From assembly GCF_030272615.1 (NCBI RefSeq), contig NC_081405.1, positions 609,448,677 through 609,512,676 of the forward strand: a stretch of 64,000 bases of DNA. Reading direction: 5' to 3'. Positions 1-10,487 of this stretch are shown here, piece after piece; position 1 is the stretch's first letter, and every line of letters begins with the position of its first letter. The stretch comes from Cryptomeria japonica. Its lineage: Eukaryota; Streptophyta; Pinopsida; Cupressales; Cupressaceae. The notes beneath the pieces were generated by a model. It did not search any database. It was not told the DNA's origin and saw nothing but the letters and a program-made list of their open reading frames with translations. Position numbers and translations under genes: made by a program.

Positions 1-1
1 A

Positions 2-2047
2 GAAGCCCAAGAAGCATCCATAACACTTAGCACTGAATTGCCTAAGGGAAAAGTGTTGAAGAGAGAGAAACAGGACACTTCAATGGCCCTACTGACCCCT
101 CCAACAAGGAGACCTAACACAAGGGCATCTACTGCATCACCGAGTAAGAAAGAAAAGACTGTTGTCATTCCTAAGGTAACTATAACTTACAAGAAATCTA
201 CTCGGAGACTCATTTTGCCAAAAGAGTCGAGTGATACTGAATCTGAAGATGCAAATAAGTTTCAGATTATGAAAAGCAAGAAGGTAGATGTACATAGTGT
301 AGAAATTTTTTGTAATAATCTAAAGGAATATGGTGGATTTGGTGGATTTAGATTTGTCAAATATGAATCCAGATCTACTGATGAAAAGAGGCAAATTGAA
401 GAACCTATCATTTGCACACTTCTCAAATTCCAAGTGGTCCCATTAGAAGTATGTAATTCTATTCCTAAGGAATTATATGTAGACATTGAAACCAGATGGA
501 AATATGCCCTAGACTCGGAGAAACAAATCAGAGAAAGAAGTTTGGTGCATCTCTTTCCTGATATGTCAGTTGATGAAATAAAAGAACATCTGACAAATAG
601 CCAAACTCAATTTACAATAAAACAAAAGGCCTTGAAATTGATGAATGGCCTATATATAGAAGTGGAGAAGGAAACAAAAGAGCAATGGAAGACCATCTTT
701 CGAAGAAAGAATGTTGGTGAACAATCTACAGTGGAAATAGTTGATGTCACCAACCAAGAGCTTGGTGTCACCGAGCAAGACCCTGCTGACACCTTTTAAA
801 TAGATGAAGATATCATGGATGCAGAGGCACCTGAACAAGAAATGATAGAAGGCAATGCTTATGCAAAACTTGTCTCTAGTGAATCTATTTTGGAACAAGT
901 TCAACCTTACCCACCGATCAATCAACCTTCTACAACCAAAGCTCCTCAGGCTACAGGTGAAGGCATCGAAGGTAAAAAGTCTACAACAGAAGGTACTTCA
1001 CAAGAACAAACCTCTAAAGCACCATCTAGCACGGAAAATGTTACAGCTGAGATACCAAGCACCAAAACACCGAAGGACACTACCAAGGCTAAAGAAACTG
1101 ACAAAAGTGTTGTCTCTACCAAGCAACCTACCAAGGCTTCTCAAGCCTCTCAAGCTATTGTAGTGGTTCACTCAGTGAAAGGTAAAGAAAAGAAGTTGAA
1201 AAAGCATAGTTTCAAAATTGATTTATCAAAACCGATAGTATTGCCCAATGTAGACATCTCCAAATTGAAAGGGCAAGCACTCACTGAATTCGGTGAACTA
1301 TGCAAAGCAAAGGATGAATAGGAGAAGCAATTGGCCATACAAAAGAAGAATAATGTACTTCAGAAGGTAAAGACCTTACTATCAGATATGCTACCTTCAG
1401 CTACAGTATCAATTGATGCAACCATCCATATTCAATTGGATAAACTCCTAATTCAGATTGAGACATCTGGAGTAGATGCATCTGAATACTTGAGCAAACT
1501 AAAAGACAAGGAGCTAACTGCTAAAATGATAGAGGAAGTACAAAAATCCATTTCTATTGGCAAGGTAAAACTTGTCAAAATTATTGTTGAGTTGTCCCCT
1601 CAACTCAAGCACATTCTTTCATTATTTTAGAAACTCTGCACATTTTCTTTATTTCTTAAGGACATTAAGAATAAAATAGAAGCAATTGAGAAAGAGATCA
1701 CTGATCTCTCAAATAAGTTGACCCTTGAGCCCAATTTAGTTCAGAATTTTTATACTAAGCTACAACAGCTCATGGCTCAACAATTAGAACTGAGGAATGA
1801 AGAACACAAGATCGGGATGGACATAATGACACTTCAAACTCTATTCCTTCCTCATCTCTCATCCATTCAAGAACAGCTAAACTGAGCCACTTATCTCTCT
1901 ACTACACAAGAGGGAAGCACTTTAGATGGCTTAATTTCATTATTGGTTGATATTAATGCAAAAAATTCTTTAATGGATAGTGTAAAGGATGCACTCTCTA
2001 TCGCTCTCACCAAAGCCCAGACAAAGTACAAATCCATTTTTGATTAG
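2..2047 (+). pseudogene. Element A ORF2 (env-position protein), broken
   Basis: A single reading frame (frame 2) runs from the window edge to a TAG at 2045 and is interrupted by stops at 797, 1319, 1628 and 1882. In order it shows a basic S/T-rich start, a conserved block around 460-690 (IPKELY, then ETRWKYALD and LVHLFP), a T/S/K-rich low-complexity stretch (about 900-1160), and heptad-like acidic/basic helices around 1680-1860. The block around 460-690 aligns by eye with 41325-41600 of element G, in the same order and orientation. It lies just upstream of the polypurine tract, the place where Sirevirus copia elements carry an env-like ORF. I see no signal peptide or membrane segment, so an envelope function is not supported. 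Function unknown; structural or coiled-coil protein is a guess. Confidence 0.7.
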
Positions 2048-2086
2048 TTGCCACCTCCCAATGGTAACTAAATTTTGATGTTTGTC

Positions 2087-2098
2087 AAAAAGGGGGAG
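2087..2098 (+). promoter_or_regulatory. Upstream polypurine tract of A
   Basis: AAAAAGGGGGAG follows the ORF2 stop by about 40 bases but lies about 360 bases upstream of the LTR. Element G has the same arrangement, with an extra tract upstream of the functional one. It could prime a second plus strand or be a relic. Confidence 0.5.
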
Positions 2099-2443
2099 TA
2101 TATCAAAGTATATCATCAAGAGTATATATAGCATCAAAGTACATAGGTGGAGTGTATAGTATTCAAGGTATCAAACAACCAGAGTGTAGTATATAGGGGG
2201 AGTATACCAAGCAGAGAATGAGTAGAATATGCAGAGTATCCAAGAGCAATGAACCGAGCAATGAACAGAGGAAAGAATAGTGATTACAGAGTTTCGTATA
2301 GCATATTGATAAGGGGAGTATATTCGATTATACTATTTCAATGACTAATGTATATACTGCATGTTTAGTCAAATTTTGTAAAGTATACAGATTTTTGAGT
2401 AATGACTTTGAAAGTAGTTTTGTCAAACATCTCAACTAATGTC

Positions 2444-2455
2444 AAAAGGGAAGAT
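2444..2455 (+). promoter_or_regulatory. Polypurine tract abutting the 3' LTR of A
   Basis: AAAAGGGAAGAT directly precedes the LTR start TGTTACTACTT. The context GTCAAAAGGGAAGAT resembles GCCAAAGGGGGAGAT at the same place in G, F and I. The 345 bases between the two tracts hold no gene, only short A/G-rich repeats such as GAGTATAT. Confidence 0.65.
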
Positions 2456-3654
2456 TGTTACTACTTATCAAATTGCCATTAGTTTTATATACAAAGTCAT
2501 TCTATATACTCTAGTCGGTTGCCACTACCGAAATATTTAGTCGGTATGAACATCCTAGTCGATTATAGAAGGAAAACAGTCAAAAAGCCCAGTATACACC
2601 GAGTTGTCTACCAAGTGTTATTTCATGTCTACCGAGTAGTAAAGATAATACACCAAGTTGATATACACTGAGTGAAATGTGTTACCAGATTCATTGAACC
2701 TAGACACACATTTGAAAACGTGTTACAAGATCCAGGCACACAGAACCATTATCACATTGGAAATTGCACATATAGATTTTGTATAATTTTGAGGTCATCT
2801 AACCAATGAAATATTGTGCATGGTTATTTATTCAAGAAATCATGTTTGTAAGATCGAAGCAATGAATCAGATCACCGAATTAAGAAGTCTATTTATACAG
2901 CATGAATTTAGGGTTAGAAACATATGTGAATGTGAGAAATGTGTGTGCATATGTGTATGAAGAAAGACCTATGTGATACATGAGAAATCACAGAGTATTG
3001 TGACTGTTACAGAGACATAGAGGTCACCGAGAAGGTTATTAGAGAATAGTTGAGGAACAGAGTAAACAGAAGGGTTTGCTGAGTTACTTTATGAGTTACC
3101 AAGGTATGCTATAGGCAAGGTAATCTTATTTTGAGCACATAGAATCTGCTACAGCATTTCAGATGTAAAGTTGTAGATATTTGTAAAGTCTTATTGTATT
3201 ATTTTGAAGTTGTAAGAGAAACCTTTAATAGGGTAAAAGACTCTAATCAAGTCTATAAATTGCAAATCCTCTAATCAGGTTCAGCATATATATAGTGTTG
3301 TAAAATCCTTTAGCAAGGTAGATCTAATAGATCTTGTTACTCCAAACAGGGTAAGCTATCAGAAATAGCTAAATATGTAGCTCTAACTAAGCACTCTTTA
3401 TTATTGCAGTAGTGAAGTTGTGGGTGCCATCCTCACCACAATTTTTCTCTCTAACCAAGAGTTTTTACGTAACCAAAATATATGTGTTATGGAGTGAATC
3501 ATGTATGATTGTTACTTATTTGTTTTAGCTTTATGTTATGTTACAGTAGTTTTTGGTTTATGCATAACAGTAAAGATATTGTTGAGAAAAGGATTTGAAG
3601 TACTGATTCACCCCTCCCCTCTAAGTACATTAGATTTCCATATTAGGTGTAACA
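2456..3654 (+). repeat. 3' LTR of element A
   Basis: Starts TGTTACTACTT right after a polypurine tract and ends GTGTAACA where B sequence resumes. Length 1199 bp, TG...CA termini. A C-run hairpin lies about 26 bases before the end, as in the LTRs of C, F, G, I and K. No partner LTR is in the window. A TATA-like TCTATTTATACAG occurs near 2890. Confidence 0.7.
3600..3628 (+). promoter_or_regulatory. C-run hairpin near the LTR 3' end (A)
   Basis: Arms GTACTGA (3600-3606) and TAAGTAC (3622-3628) pair at 6 of 7 positions around a C-rich loop beginning TTCACCCC. It sits at the same place and has the same loop as in five other LTRs here, but with different stem bases. Confidence 0.55.
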
Positions 3655-4013
3655 CAAGTTAGATCCGAATTATCTCATAAGGGAGAGGTGAGTGCTGATT
3701 ATATAGAAAAATGTGGGCACATAATTCCAAGAGGAATAATAACTCCTAAATAACCAAATTAGGTGGAAGTTGTGCCTACTTAGAAAATGCTAAACATGTG
3801 ACAAACCAATTTAGATATGGACAAATAAATGGTTATGGGGAGGTGGTAAACGACTCCAAAAGAGGGTGTGACATTCAACCACCCAAATGTGGGTGTGAAT
3901 GAAACATGTAAATGTAGGACTATGCCACATGTCTTCATATAAACCATTCTAATATAACCTAGGTATGCTTAATAATGTGTAGGAAACATAAATATAAAAC
4001 ACCTACACTAACA
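3655..4013 (-). repeat. 3' LTR of element B, truncated by A
   Basis: Aligns over its whole visible length with 16600-16986, sharing for example CATAAGGGAGAGG and TGATTATATAGAAAAATGTG. It ends ACACTAACA next to the polypurine tract. The missing outer part, corresponding to about 16436-16600, should lie to the left of A outside this window. Confidence 0.8.
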
Positions 4014-4025
4014 CCCCCTCTTAAG
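4014..4025 (-). promoter_or_regulatory. Polypurine tract of B
   Basis: CCCCCTCTTAAG on the plus strand (CTTAAGAGGGGG in element sense) directly abuts the LTR terminus ACTAACA. This confirms the minus orientation and the LTR boundary. Confidence 0.7.
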
Positions 4026-4502
4026 TATAGCTTAGGTGGGTGAATATATGCAATAATGGAAAGATGGGTCCCAACTACAAGCCTATGTTAGGTACTCATG
4101 TACAAAATCATCTCTCACAAATGGAGTAAAGGAGAAAAACCTATTGGACAAAAGTCATCCCCAAAAGAGAGAAAAGAAACAAGTTTCCCAACACAAGAAA
4201 TAATTCCATGCAAGGAAGAAGCCCTCTCTAAAATAGAAAGGATAAGAAAGACTATGTGGCCTTCCTCAAAGTATCCAACTGTACCAATGGTTGATGCTCA
4301 AAATTGAATGTAGAAGATGGACCATGATCATTAAGCAACGTTTCTCCCCCTGGGAAGAAATAGAACCAAAGGTACATGAAGACTAACTTCCCATTCCTAA
4401 AAGGTATATGTAGGAAGAATGATGAAGATTTATGTTGTCTCTAAACTCTTCTCAGGTGTTGCCATGTTGATGTCAAAATTTTTCACCATCCAATTAGGTC
4501 TT
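4026..4502. other. B internal 3' region, no gene seen
   Basis: This lies between the B polypurine tract and the first B-internal ORF. A 69-codon plus-strand ORF at 4098-4307 has no recognisable motif and is antisense to the element. I see no RNase H or other pol motif on the minus strand. Confidence 0.5.
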
Positions 4503-5003
4503 CTAGGCCACACTGTAAAATATCACAATCCAGAACTTAGTGGAGATGGATGTAGAAAAAAATATAGATAGAGGTATCTCCTTGAAAGACAAAGGTGCCT
4601 CCTCCAAATGTTGCTCAATAGTGGCCACAGTCATGTCAAACAGTGAGGAATGATCATTTGGGTAAAGCAGAAGATGGTTGAAAGGTTCTCCCTCAACATC
4701 TGAAGAAGATGGAGTAACTTCATCAAAGACAAGATGTATGAACTTGATGGTGTCCTCCAAGTCTATAAGATAGAATTTACAAAACAAACCTATAATGTCT
4801 ATCAAGTACTCATCCCAAGTAGCTAAATCTGGAAGACAATGAATGTCTTGTTGCACTGAATATGTAGGAGACATGTATGTAGTAGTACCAATATCATTAG
4901 AAACAACAGTCGATGTAGGAGATGAAAGACATGTCTCTTGAACCTCAATTGAAAGAATACCAAGATTCACATGAGAATATTGAATCACCCCAAAAGTGTC
5001 CAC
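4503..5003 (-). pseudogene. Unrecognised ORF inside element B
   Basis: A 166-codon minus-strand frame lies downstream of the protease segment in the sense of B. It is rich in S, T, D and E, with stretches such as EDTIKFIHLVFDE. I do not recognise it. By position it should be integrase or reverse transcriptase, yet no HHCC, DDE or YVDD motif is present. It may be a decayed linker between integrase and RT, or sequence left after a deletion. It has the orientation of B and lies inside the LTR pair, so I assign it to B rather than to the host. Confidence 0.35.
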
Positions 5004-5083
5004 ACTAGATGCCTAATTGTGTATGTTAGCTGAAGGAACTATAGAGAAAAAATATGAGAAGGTGTATACTCAAGATTAATGAT

Positions 5084-5640
5084 CTACCTCCCCAACTCCA
5101 ACAATATTTCTACAATGAAATCCTGAATAATCAAAGAATCTAGAGTGAACTCAATACTTTTCCCTTCATGGCCATGTGTAATTTGATAGATAGAATGGAT
5201 ATTTGTTGACAATGAGGGCACAAAAAGGAAATCATTAAATGATCCTTTGTATATGTCAATAGACCCTTTCCCACAAATATGCATATATATGTTGTTAGCC
5301 ATGAGAATGTTTGGTGATCAACAAGTTTCAAATTAAGAGAACATATCTTGTGATGGAGCCATATGATGCGAAGCTTCAAAATCAAGTATCCATCTCCTTG
5401 ACTCAAAATTTGCACCTACGACAAGTTCTTTCCCCTTTTTTTTCTCTAACATTGCATTACATGAAGATGCTTTATCCTTTGATATAGTTGATGGTAAATT
5501 GATTTTATTCTTTGCTAAAAGATGCTTCAACTCATTAATTTATTTTAAGTAACATTGATGTTCATCATGCCCAGATTTTTTGCAATATGCGTAAGTTTGA
5601 TTGTCCTTTTTAGATGATACCCTTTTTGAGGAGGAGGATT
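5084..5640 (-). pseudogene. B zinc knuckle and aspartic protease region
   Basis: Reading leftwards: a Ser-rich stretch, then a zinc knuckle with its first Cys changed (YAYCKKSGHDEHQC, normally CX2CX4HX4C), a Lys-rich spacer, and WILDFEASHHM. The last is the copia protease active site, normally DSGASHHM; the catalytic Asp remains but Ser-Gly are replaced. Next come GKGSIDIYKGSFND and LFVPSLSTNIHSIYQITH, the protease C-terminal and pre-integrase segment of copia polyproteins. Stops split the region into ORFs ending near 5530, 5333 and 5084. The wording resembles element H (18880-19110), so B and H belong to related copia lineages. It is nonfunctional. Confidence 0.8.
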
Positions 5641-5664
5641 CAGATTATTTATGAGACTTGTTAT

Positions 5665-6723
5665 TGTTAGGTATCAAGGATAACTGGGAGGGGGGGGGTG
5701 AATCAGTTGTAAAATAAATTCATACCAAAACAACTTAACCAACTTTAATGCTTAATATCGGTAAACCAATCTTTTATGCCGGTCGACAGTTTTATCAGTT
5801 AATTAGAGTACTGGTAAAGATTAATGCATGAAATAGAAAGACAATAACATCCACAACACATAACATCAATATTTGTAAGCGAAAACCCTATAAGGGGAAA
5901 AACTATGGTGGGAAACCTTACTCACAATTAGATGATACTACTGCAGATAGTATGTGTATACAAATGGGGTCTGCACATGCAGAAAGGCCAAGTGCCTAGA
6001 GCTCACTGCTCAAACACAAATAGGAGTCACACTGACTACAATTGGATGGTTAAATCCAATAAGGATGTACTGCTCAAATTATCATCTTTGTATGTTGGAT
6101 TCAGTACTAGTGTAGTTCTGATTGTCTTCACAAAAACCTTCCTTAAACCTTCAAATGATGTCTATGTGTATAGCTCTACTTATTCTCACATATACCTTCA
6201 CACAATTTCTTTTCACATTCCACACTTGATCTTACAAATAAGATCTTACATTTACACCATAACCTAAGACCAATTTTAGTAGGTCGGCTCTAAAAGATAT
6301 TACAATAAAATCAATTTATAAATAAAATAATGTCCGATGTAATAACTGATTCAACATGCCGGCTTGATGCATTTACAACAATAATAAAACATCTTCAAGG
6401 TGTGTTGTGCTGATTTGGAAAAGATAAACCCGCTGATGTATATCCTGGACCTATTTGCCGGTAATAGCAAATATGCAAATACGAATATGCCAATGAACAA
6501 ATCTCCAAGACAAAGTGTCCGAACAATGTCTTTGACATAACTAGGTGTTTTCCATATCATTCCAAGTGCCGGTGAACATTATATCCTATCAGTGTACTAG
6601 ATACTGGTAATTGTGCATACGTCACTTGCTTGTCGGTGAACATTGCCGATTCTCCAAAGTGCCAGAGTTGATAAGGATAGTAGGTGTTGACATCAGTGAC
6701 AAAACCATACCAAAATACCAACA
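5665..6723 (-). repeat. 3' LTR of element C
   Basis: A 1059-bp LTR, near-identical over long stretches to 13200-14258 (shared: ACAACTTAACCAACTTTAAT, CAAATATGCAAATACGAAT). Followed by ATATCTCCCTTTGGC, the polypurine tract in reverse. Confidence 0.9.
5682..5708 (-). promoter_or_regulatory. C-run hairpin, 3' LTR of C
   Basis: AACTG (5682-5686) and CAGTT (5704-5708) flank a run of G on the plus strand (C in element sense). It is a weaker copy of the hairpin seen in F, G, I and K, placed about 17 bases from the LTR terminus. Confidence 0.45.
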
Positions 6724-6737
6724 ATATCTCCCTTTGG
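6724..6737 (-). promoter_or_regulatory. Polypurine tract of C
   Basis: In element sense this reads ATCAATGCCAAAGGGAGATA, directly abutting the LTR. The ATCAATGCCAAAGG part is shared with F, I and G. A second G-rich patch (ACTCCCCTTGATAAG, about 7012-7026) lies upstream in element sense. Confidence 0.7.
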
Positions 6738-7099
6738 CATTGATAGCAACACAAGATGGAAAAACCATCAAAGTGCCAAAATAGAAATGCCAAATACCAA
6801 AAACCAACAATCTCCCAAACAGAGATCATAACCAGAAATCAAAATTCAGATATAAACAATCTCTCCCCAAAGTAACAATCTCTCCCCCTCAGAGTGACAT
6901 TTATTTTTCTTGTGTTTTTCCATACCAATCTCTCCCTCTTTGACATCAAATGCCAAAGCTAATATAAAAACCATATTTCAGATACAAAATACCAACCAAT
7001 TTAGTATACTAACTACTCCCCTTGATAAGTAGCTTTCTCATCAAAGCCAGAGTAAAATATTTCTCTGTTAATTATGTCAGTTGATGACAAACATCAATT
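6738..7099. other. C 3' untranslated region, no gene seen
   Basis: This lies between the RNase H end and the polypurine tract. It is AT-rich with several ACTCCCC or CTCTCCCCC patches, which are extra polypurine-like tracts in element sense. No ORF belongs to a recognisable protein. Confidence 0.5.
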
Positions 7100-8600
7100 G
7101 TCTAAGTCTCTACCGGTGGGGGTATGACCCCTAGCTGGTCTCTGAGATATTCAAAGGTCTCCTTAGGTAGAGGTTTAGTGAAAATATTTGCAATCTGCTC
7201 TTTAGTATTCACATAAACCAGTTTTACTTCTTTTGCTTCAACATTCTCTTTCAGAAAATTTAGTTTGATAGAAAAATGTTTGGTTTTAGAATGTAGTACT
7301 GGATTCTTAGATATATCAATTGTTGATGTGTTGTCACAATAGATAATTATTAGTTCCTTTCATTTTACCCTTATGTCCTTCAACATCTTCTTAAGCCATA
7401 ATACCTATGTACAGTTAGTTGTTGTTGCAACATATTCTGATTCTGCTATTGATAAAGATGTACAACTTTGTTTCTTACTTAACCAAGAAATTAATCTGCT
7501 GCCAAGAAAAAATGCTCCACTGGTGGTGCTTTTTCTATCATCCACATTTCCTACCCAATTTGCATCTATGTATGCACATAAATCAAAGTTTCCATCTCTA
7601 GGATATCATAATCCAAGATTTGTAGTGCCTTGTAGGTACCAGAAAATCCTTTTTACTACTGATTCATGATTTTCTCTAGGATTACTCTGAAATCTTGAAA
7701 CCATACATACTGCATTCATGATACTAGGTCTTGTTTGTGTTAGATATTGTAGGCCTCCTATCATAGATTTATACCTAGTCGGATTAACAGGTGTAGATTC
7801 ATCCCTTAGTGATAATTTGTCATTTGTAGTCATAGGTGTACTTACCGGTTTAGAGTTCTCCATCCCAAATTTCTTTAGTAACTCCTTCAGGTACTTGGAT
7901 TCACTCAAGAATATACCTTTATCAGTCTGTGAAATCTGCAATCCTAAAAGGAATTTTATTTCTCCAATCATAGACATTTCAAATTCTTGCTGCATTTCAA
8001 TAGAAAAGTCTTTGCATAATCCATCTTCTCCTCCAAAGATTATATCATCAACAAAAACTTCTATAACCAAGATGTCATCATTACTCACTTTATAGTATAA
8101 GTTGTTGTCAGCATTACCTTTAGAAAAACTAATCTTCAAAAGATACTTATCCAATCTTGCATACCAAGCTCTTACAGTAAGCTTTCCTTAACCTGCAAAC
8201 CATATATTTGTTGTCTATCAAAGAAAATCGATCAGGTTGTTCAATGTAAACTTCTTCTTCAAGATCTCCATTCAAAAATGCACATTTAATATCCATTTGA
8301 TATACTTTGTAGTTCTTGTTTGCTGCAAAAGCCAAGAATAATCTGACTGCCTCAATTCTAGCTACTAGTGCAAAGGTTTCATTATAATCAATTCCTTCTT
8401 TATGAGAATATCCCTTACACACTAGTCTTGCTTTATTTTTTATTACCTTACCATCTTCATTAAGTTTGTTTCTGAATACCCATTTTGTTCAAATCACATT
8501 TTTGTCTTTAGGCCGGGGAACTAATGTCTATGTGTTATTTTTCTCAATTTGATCTAGTTCCTCTTCCATAGCTTTAATCCAGTGTTTATCTTAACATTCC
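7100..8600 (-). pseudogene. C reverse transcriptase and RNase H, broken
   Basis: Reverse transcriptase starts near 8560 and includes [17 protein letters not shown], then the first catalytic Asp in [13 protein letters not shown] (8270-8310), and the second pair in FVDDIIFGG (8045-8070). A short deletion and frameshift near 8160 removes the usual LYGLKQAPR segment. Palm/thumb motifs MSMIGEIKFLLGLQI and STPMTTNDKLSL follow. RNase H continues to about 7100, recognisable by SEYVATT-like, YCDN-like and IADIFTKPL-like stretches in shifted frames. The wording is nearly that of element I, so C and I are sister families. These enzymes would copy element RNA in cytoplasmic particles; they are dead here. 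Confidence 0.87.
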
Positions 8601-8903
8601 TCATTAACTAATGATGGTTCAATTTGAGAAATAAGACACACCTCTTCATTTTTCAGTCTTCCTCTTGTCATAACTCCTTTATACTTGTTTCCAATTATCT
8701 AATCTTCAGAGTGATTCAGTCTTATATACCAAGGTGTCTTTGTTTCTATTGTTCCTCAGTTATAGTGGAATTTTTGGATGATACTGGTGTAACTGGATCT
8801 TCATTCTGTACTGGTGGGCTCAATATAGATTCATTTGTCAGAATCTTTGTTGCTGGTTCAGAGTCTATATACCTTGAAGTTCCTCTGAATTGTTCATCAA
8901 TAT

Positions 8904-9199
8904 TTAAATTTGTACTCTCAACAATTTTCTATAATCTTTTGTTAAAACATCTATATGCCTTGCTCTTAGATGAATAACCAAGAAATATTCCTTCATCACT
9001 TCTAGGATCAAATTTGCCAATATACTCATCTCTTCTAATATAACATTTACTTCCAAATATTTTAAAATATTTAAGAGTAGGAGTAATACCAAACCATAGT
9101 TCATGAGGGGTCTTACCGGTTTCTCCTTTGATGTGAACTTTGTTGAATGTGTAGACCATTGTGCTTACTACCTCTCTCCAATATACATGTGGTAGATTT
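8904..9199 (-). pseudogene. C integrase C-terminal part, left of the D insertion
   Basis: The frame runs from the D insertion point leftwards: NLPHVYWREVVSTMVYTFN, then ETGKTPHELWFG, LKYFKIFGSKCYI and DEGIFLGYSSKSKAY. These are the standard motifs that follow the DDE core in copia integrases (the GKTPYE and IFLGYS blocks). A frameshift near 9100 splits it. The first residues of the tracked frame before NLPHVY come from the D LTR, not from integrase. The missing upstream half is at 11165-12117; removing D and one target copy restores the reading across SEANLPHVY, which confirms that D inserted into a coding frame. Confidence 0.85.
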
Positions 9200-9334
9200 T
9201 GTTGGTGTTGGAAACAAGCCACACCCGAACTGATGATGGACTGATCCAAGAGGGGCCAGTAGCTCGGTGGTAGATTACTCCAATAGTGTATGGAAGGTCC
9301 TAGGTTTGAGTCCTAGCTAGTCCATGTCTCAACA
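9200..9334 (+). repeat. 5' LTR of element D
   Basis: A 135-bp LTR with TGTTGG...CAACA termini, followed without gap by the primer site. The tRNA-like segment occupies positions 54-125 of the LTR. Confidence 0.85.
9253..9324 (+). other. tRNA-like sequence in the D 5' LTR
   Basis: 72 bases with a tRNA layout: acceptor strands GGGCCAG and CTAGTCC followed by A, a decayed D-arm (GCTCGGTGGTAGATT), and a perfect T-arm CTAGG-TTTGAGT-CCTAG. Box A-like and box B-like Pol III promoter motifs are present. The middle arm is irregular (TCCA/TGGA stem, 8-base loop). It is probably tRNA-derived and not a working tRNA. Confidence 0.6.
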
Positions 9335-9347
9335 TGGTATCAGAGCC
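9335..9347 (+). promoter_or_regulatory. Primer binding site of D
   Basis: TGGTATCAGAGCC matches the 3' end complement of plant initiator-Met tRNA at every position and touches the LTR with no gap. This is strong support that D is an LTR retroelement rather than a SINE. Confidence 0.85.
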
Positions 9348-9714
9348 AAGTTTCCTTCTATAAAGCCTAATCACCAGAAGGAAGATCCAGTTAAAGATCA
9401 TATTGATATCTCCTTAAAAGTTTGTATTTTAAATTGACGAATAGAATCAGATTTGAAGTCAGAAATTCAGATGTATGTTCAGAAAATATGTTCTCTAGAA
9501 GAAACTCAAGATAGCTTGTGATTGAGAGGGAGCTTACTAATAAATATTGAGCACTTCTGAGGTAAAAATGTAAACATTGATTATTATTATTAATACTAAT
9601 AATTATTTTATGGGCCTTATGTAAATCATAAGGAAGTGATGACTTCCAAATGATTTCCGCTTGTATTTTTAAAGTTATTGGAAGGTGACGATCTTACAAT
9701 AACTCAAGATTGTG

Positions 9715-10124
9715 GATAGAATCGTCAACTGTGGCAATCCATGTAAGAGCTTGTAGATAGAATCACTGACTGAGGCAATCCACGTAAGAGCTTGTGGATA
9801 GAATCATTGACTGAGGCAATCCACATGAGAGTTCATGGATAGAATCATCGACTAAGGCAATCCACACAAGAGCTTGTGGATAGAATCACTGACTGAGGCA
9901 ATCCATGTGAGAACTCATGGATAGAATCACCGACTGAGGCAATCCATACAAGAGCTTGTGGATAGAATTGTCGACTAAGGCAATCCATGTAAGAGCTTGA
10001 GGATAGAATCACTGACTGAGGCAATGCACGTGAGAGCTCATGGATAGAATCGTCAACTGAGGTAATCTGCTCAAAAGTTTGTGAATAGAATCGCCGATAG
10101 AGGCAATTCACATCTTGAAACTAT
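9715..10124. repeat. 41-bp minisatellite, ten units
   Basis: Units start at 9715, 9756, 9797, 9838, 9879, 9920, 9961, 10002, 10043 and 10084, exactly 41 bases apart with no indel. The core is GATAGAATCACTGACTGAGG followed by CAATCCA and a variable half. Each unit contains an inverted repeat of the form ATCCA...TGGAT whose inner bases change on both sides in several units. The last unit fades after about 10112. 41 is not a multiple of 3, so the minus-strand ORF across it is an artefact of the repeat. Confidence 0.9.
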
Positions 10125-10229
10125 GATCCCAAGATAAGGATCATATGATTTATGAATATTGCTCCCAATATCTTTATTCCTCCCTAGCTAAGACGGAGTG
10201 TTAATTATTTATAGCTTCAGTTGGTTAAA

Positions 10230-10269
10230 ATTAAATGTTAAACTAGCCTTAAGGCCTTTAACATTTAAT
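10230..10269. other. Perfect 13-bp inverted repeat with palindromic loop
   Basis: ATTAAATGTTAAA (10230-10242) is the exact reverse complement of TTTAACATTTAAT (10257-10269). The 14-base loop contains the palindrome GCCTTAAGGC. It could extrude as a hairpin. Confidence 0.7.
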
Positions 10270-10487
10270 AATATATATCACTATGTTATTTATTATTATT
10301 ATTGTTAAATTGATCAGATAATAATAATTATTACTATATTTAATTAATAAAGTAAATATAACATAGATAATGATAACACCAATTAATATATATATATATA
10401 TATATTGGGTTGCATATTACTATATTGGGCTACATATTATTATATCGGGGTGCACACAATATATCGAGTGGCAACATAAAGGTCACC

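Larger units (their letters stand above)
1..3654 (+). mobile_element. Element A: 3' part of an LTR retroelement with ORF2
   Basis: The window opens inside this element. It shows the end of a long ORF2-type frame, two polypurine tracts and a complete 3' LTR ending in GTGTAACA. Immediately after it, element B LTR sequence resumes in mid-LTR, so A was inserted into B. The 5' half, and therefore any gag or pol, lies outside the window. ORF2 is homologous to ORF2 of element G, so A may also be a pol-less element, but that cannot be seen here. The expected target duplication would begin CAAGT at 3655; its partner is outside the window. Confidence 0.75.

Noticed and set aside
6557..6829. Aromatic-rich minus-strand ORFs in LTRs (also 31738-32409, 37390-37707)
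   Set aside because: They lie wholly in LTR sequence, differ between LTR partners and have no motif.
9845..10111. 88-codon minus-strand ORF with internal repeats
   Set aside because: It is the 41-bp minisatellite read in one frame; 41 is not a multiple of 3 and the protein has no motif.
9715..10124. CRISPR-like array
   Set aside because: Units are contiguous with no unique spacers, in a plant retroelement.
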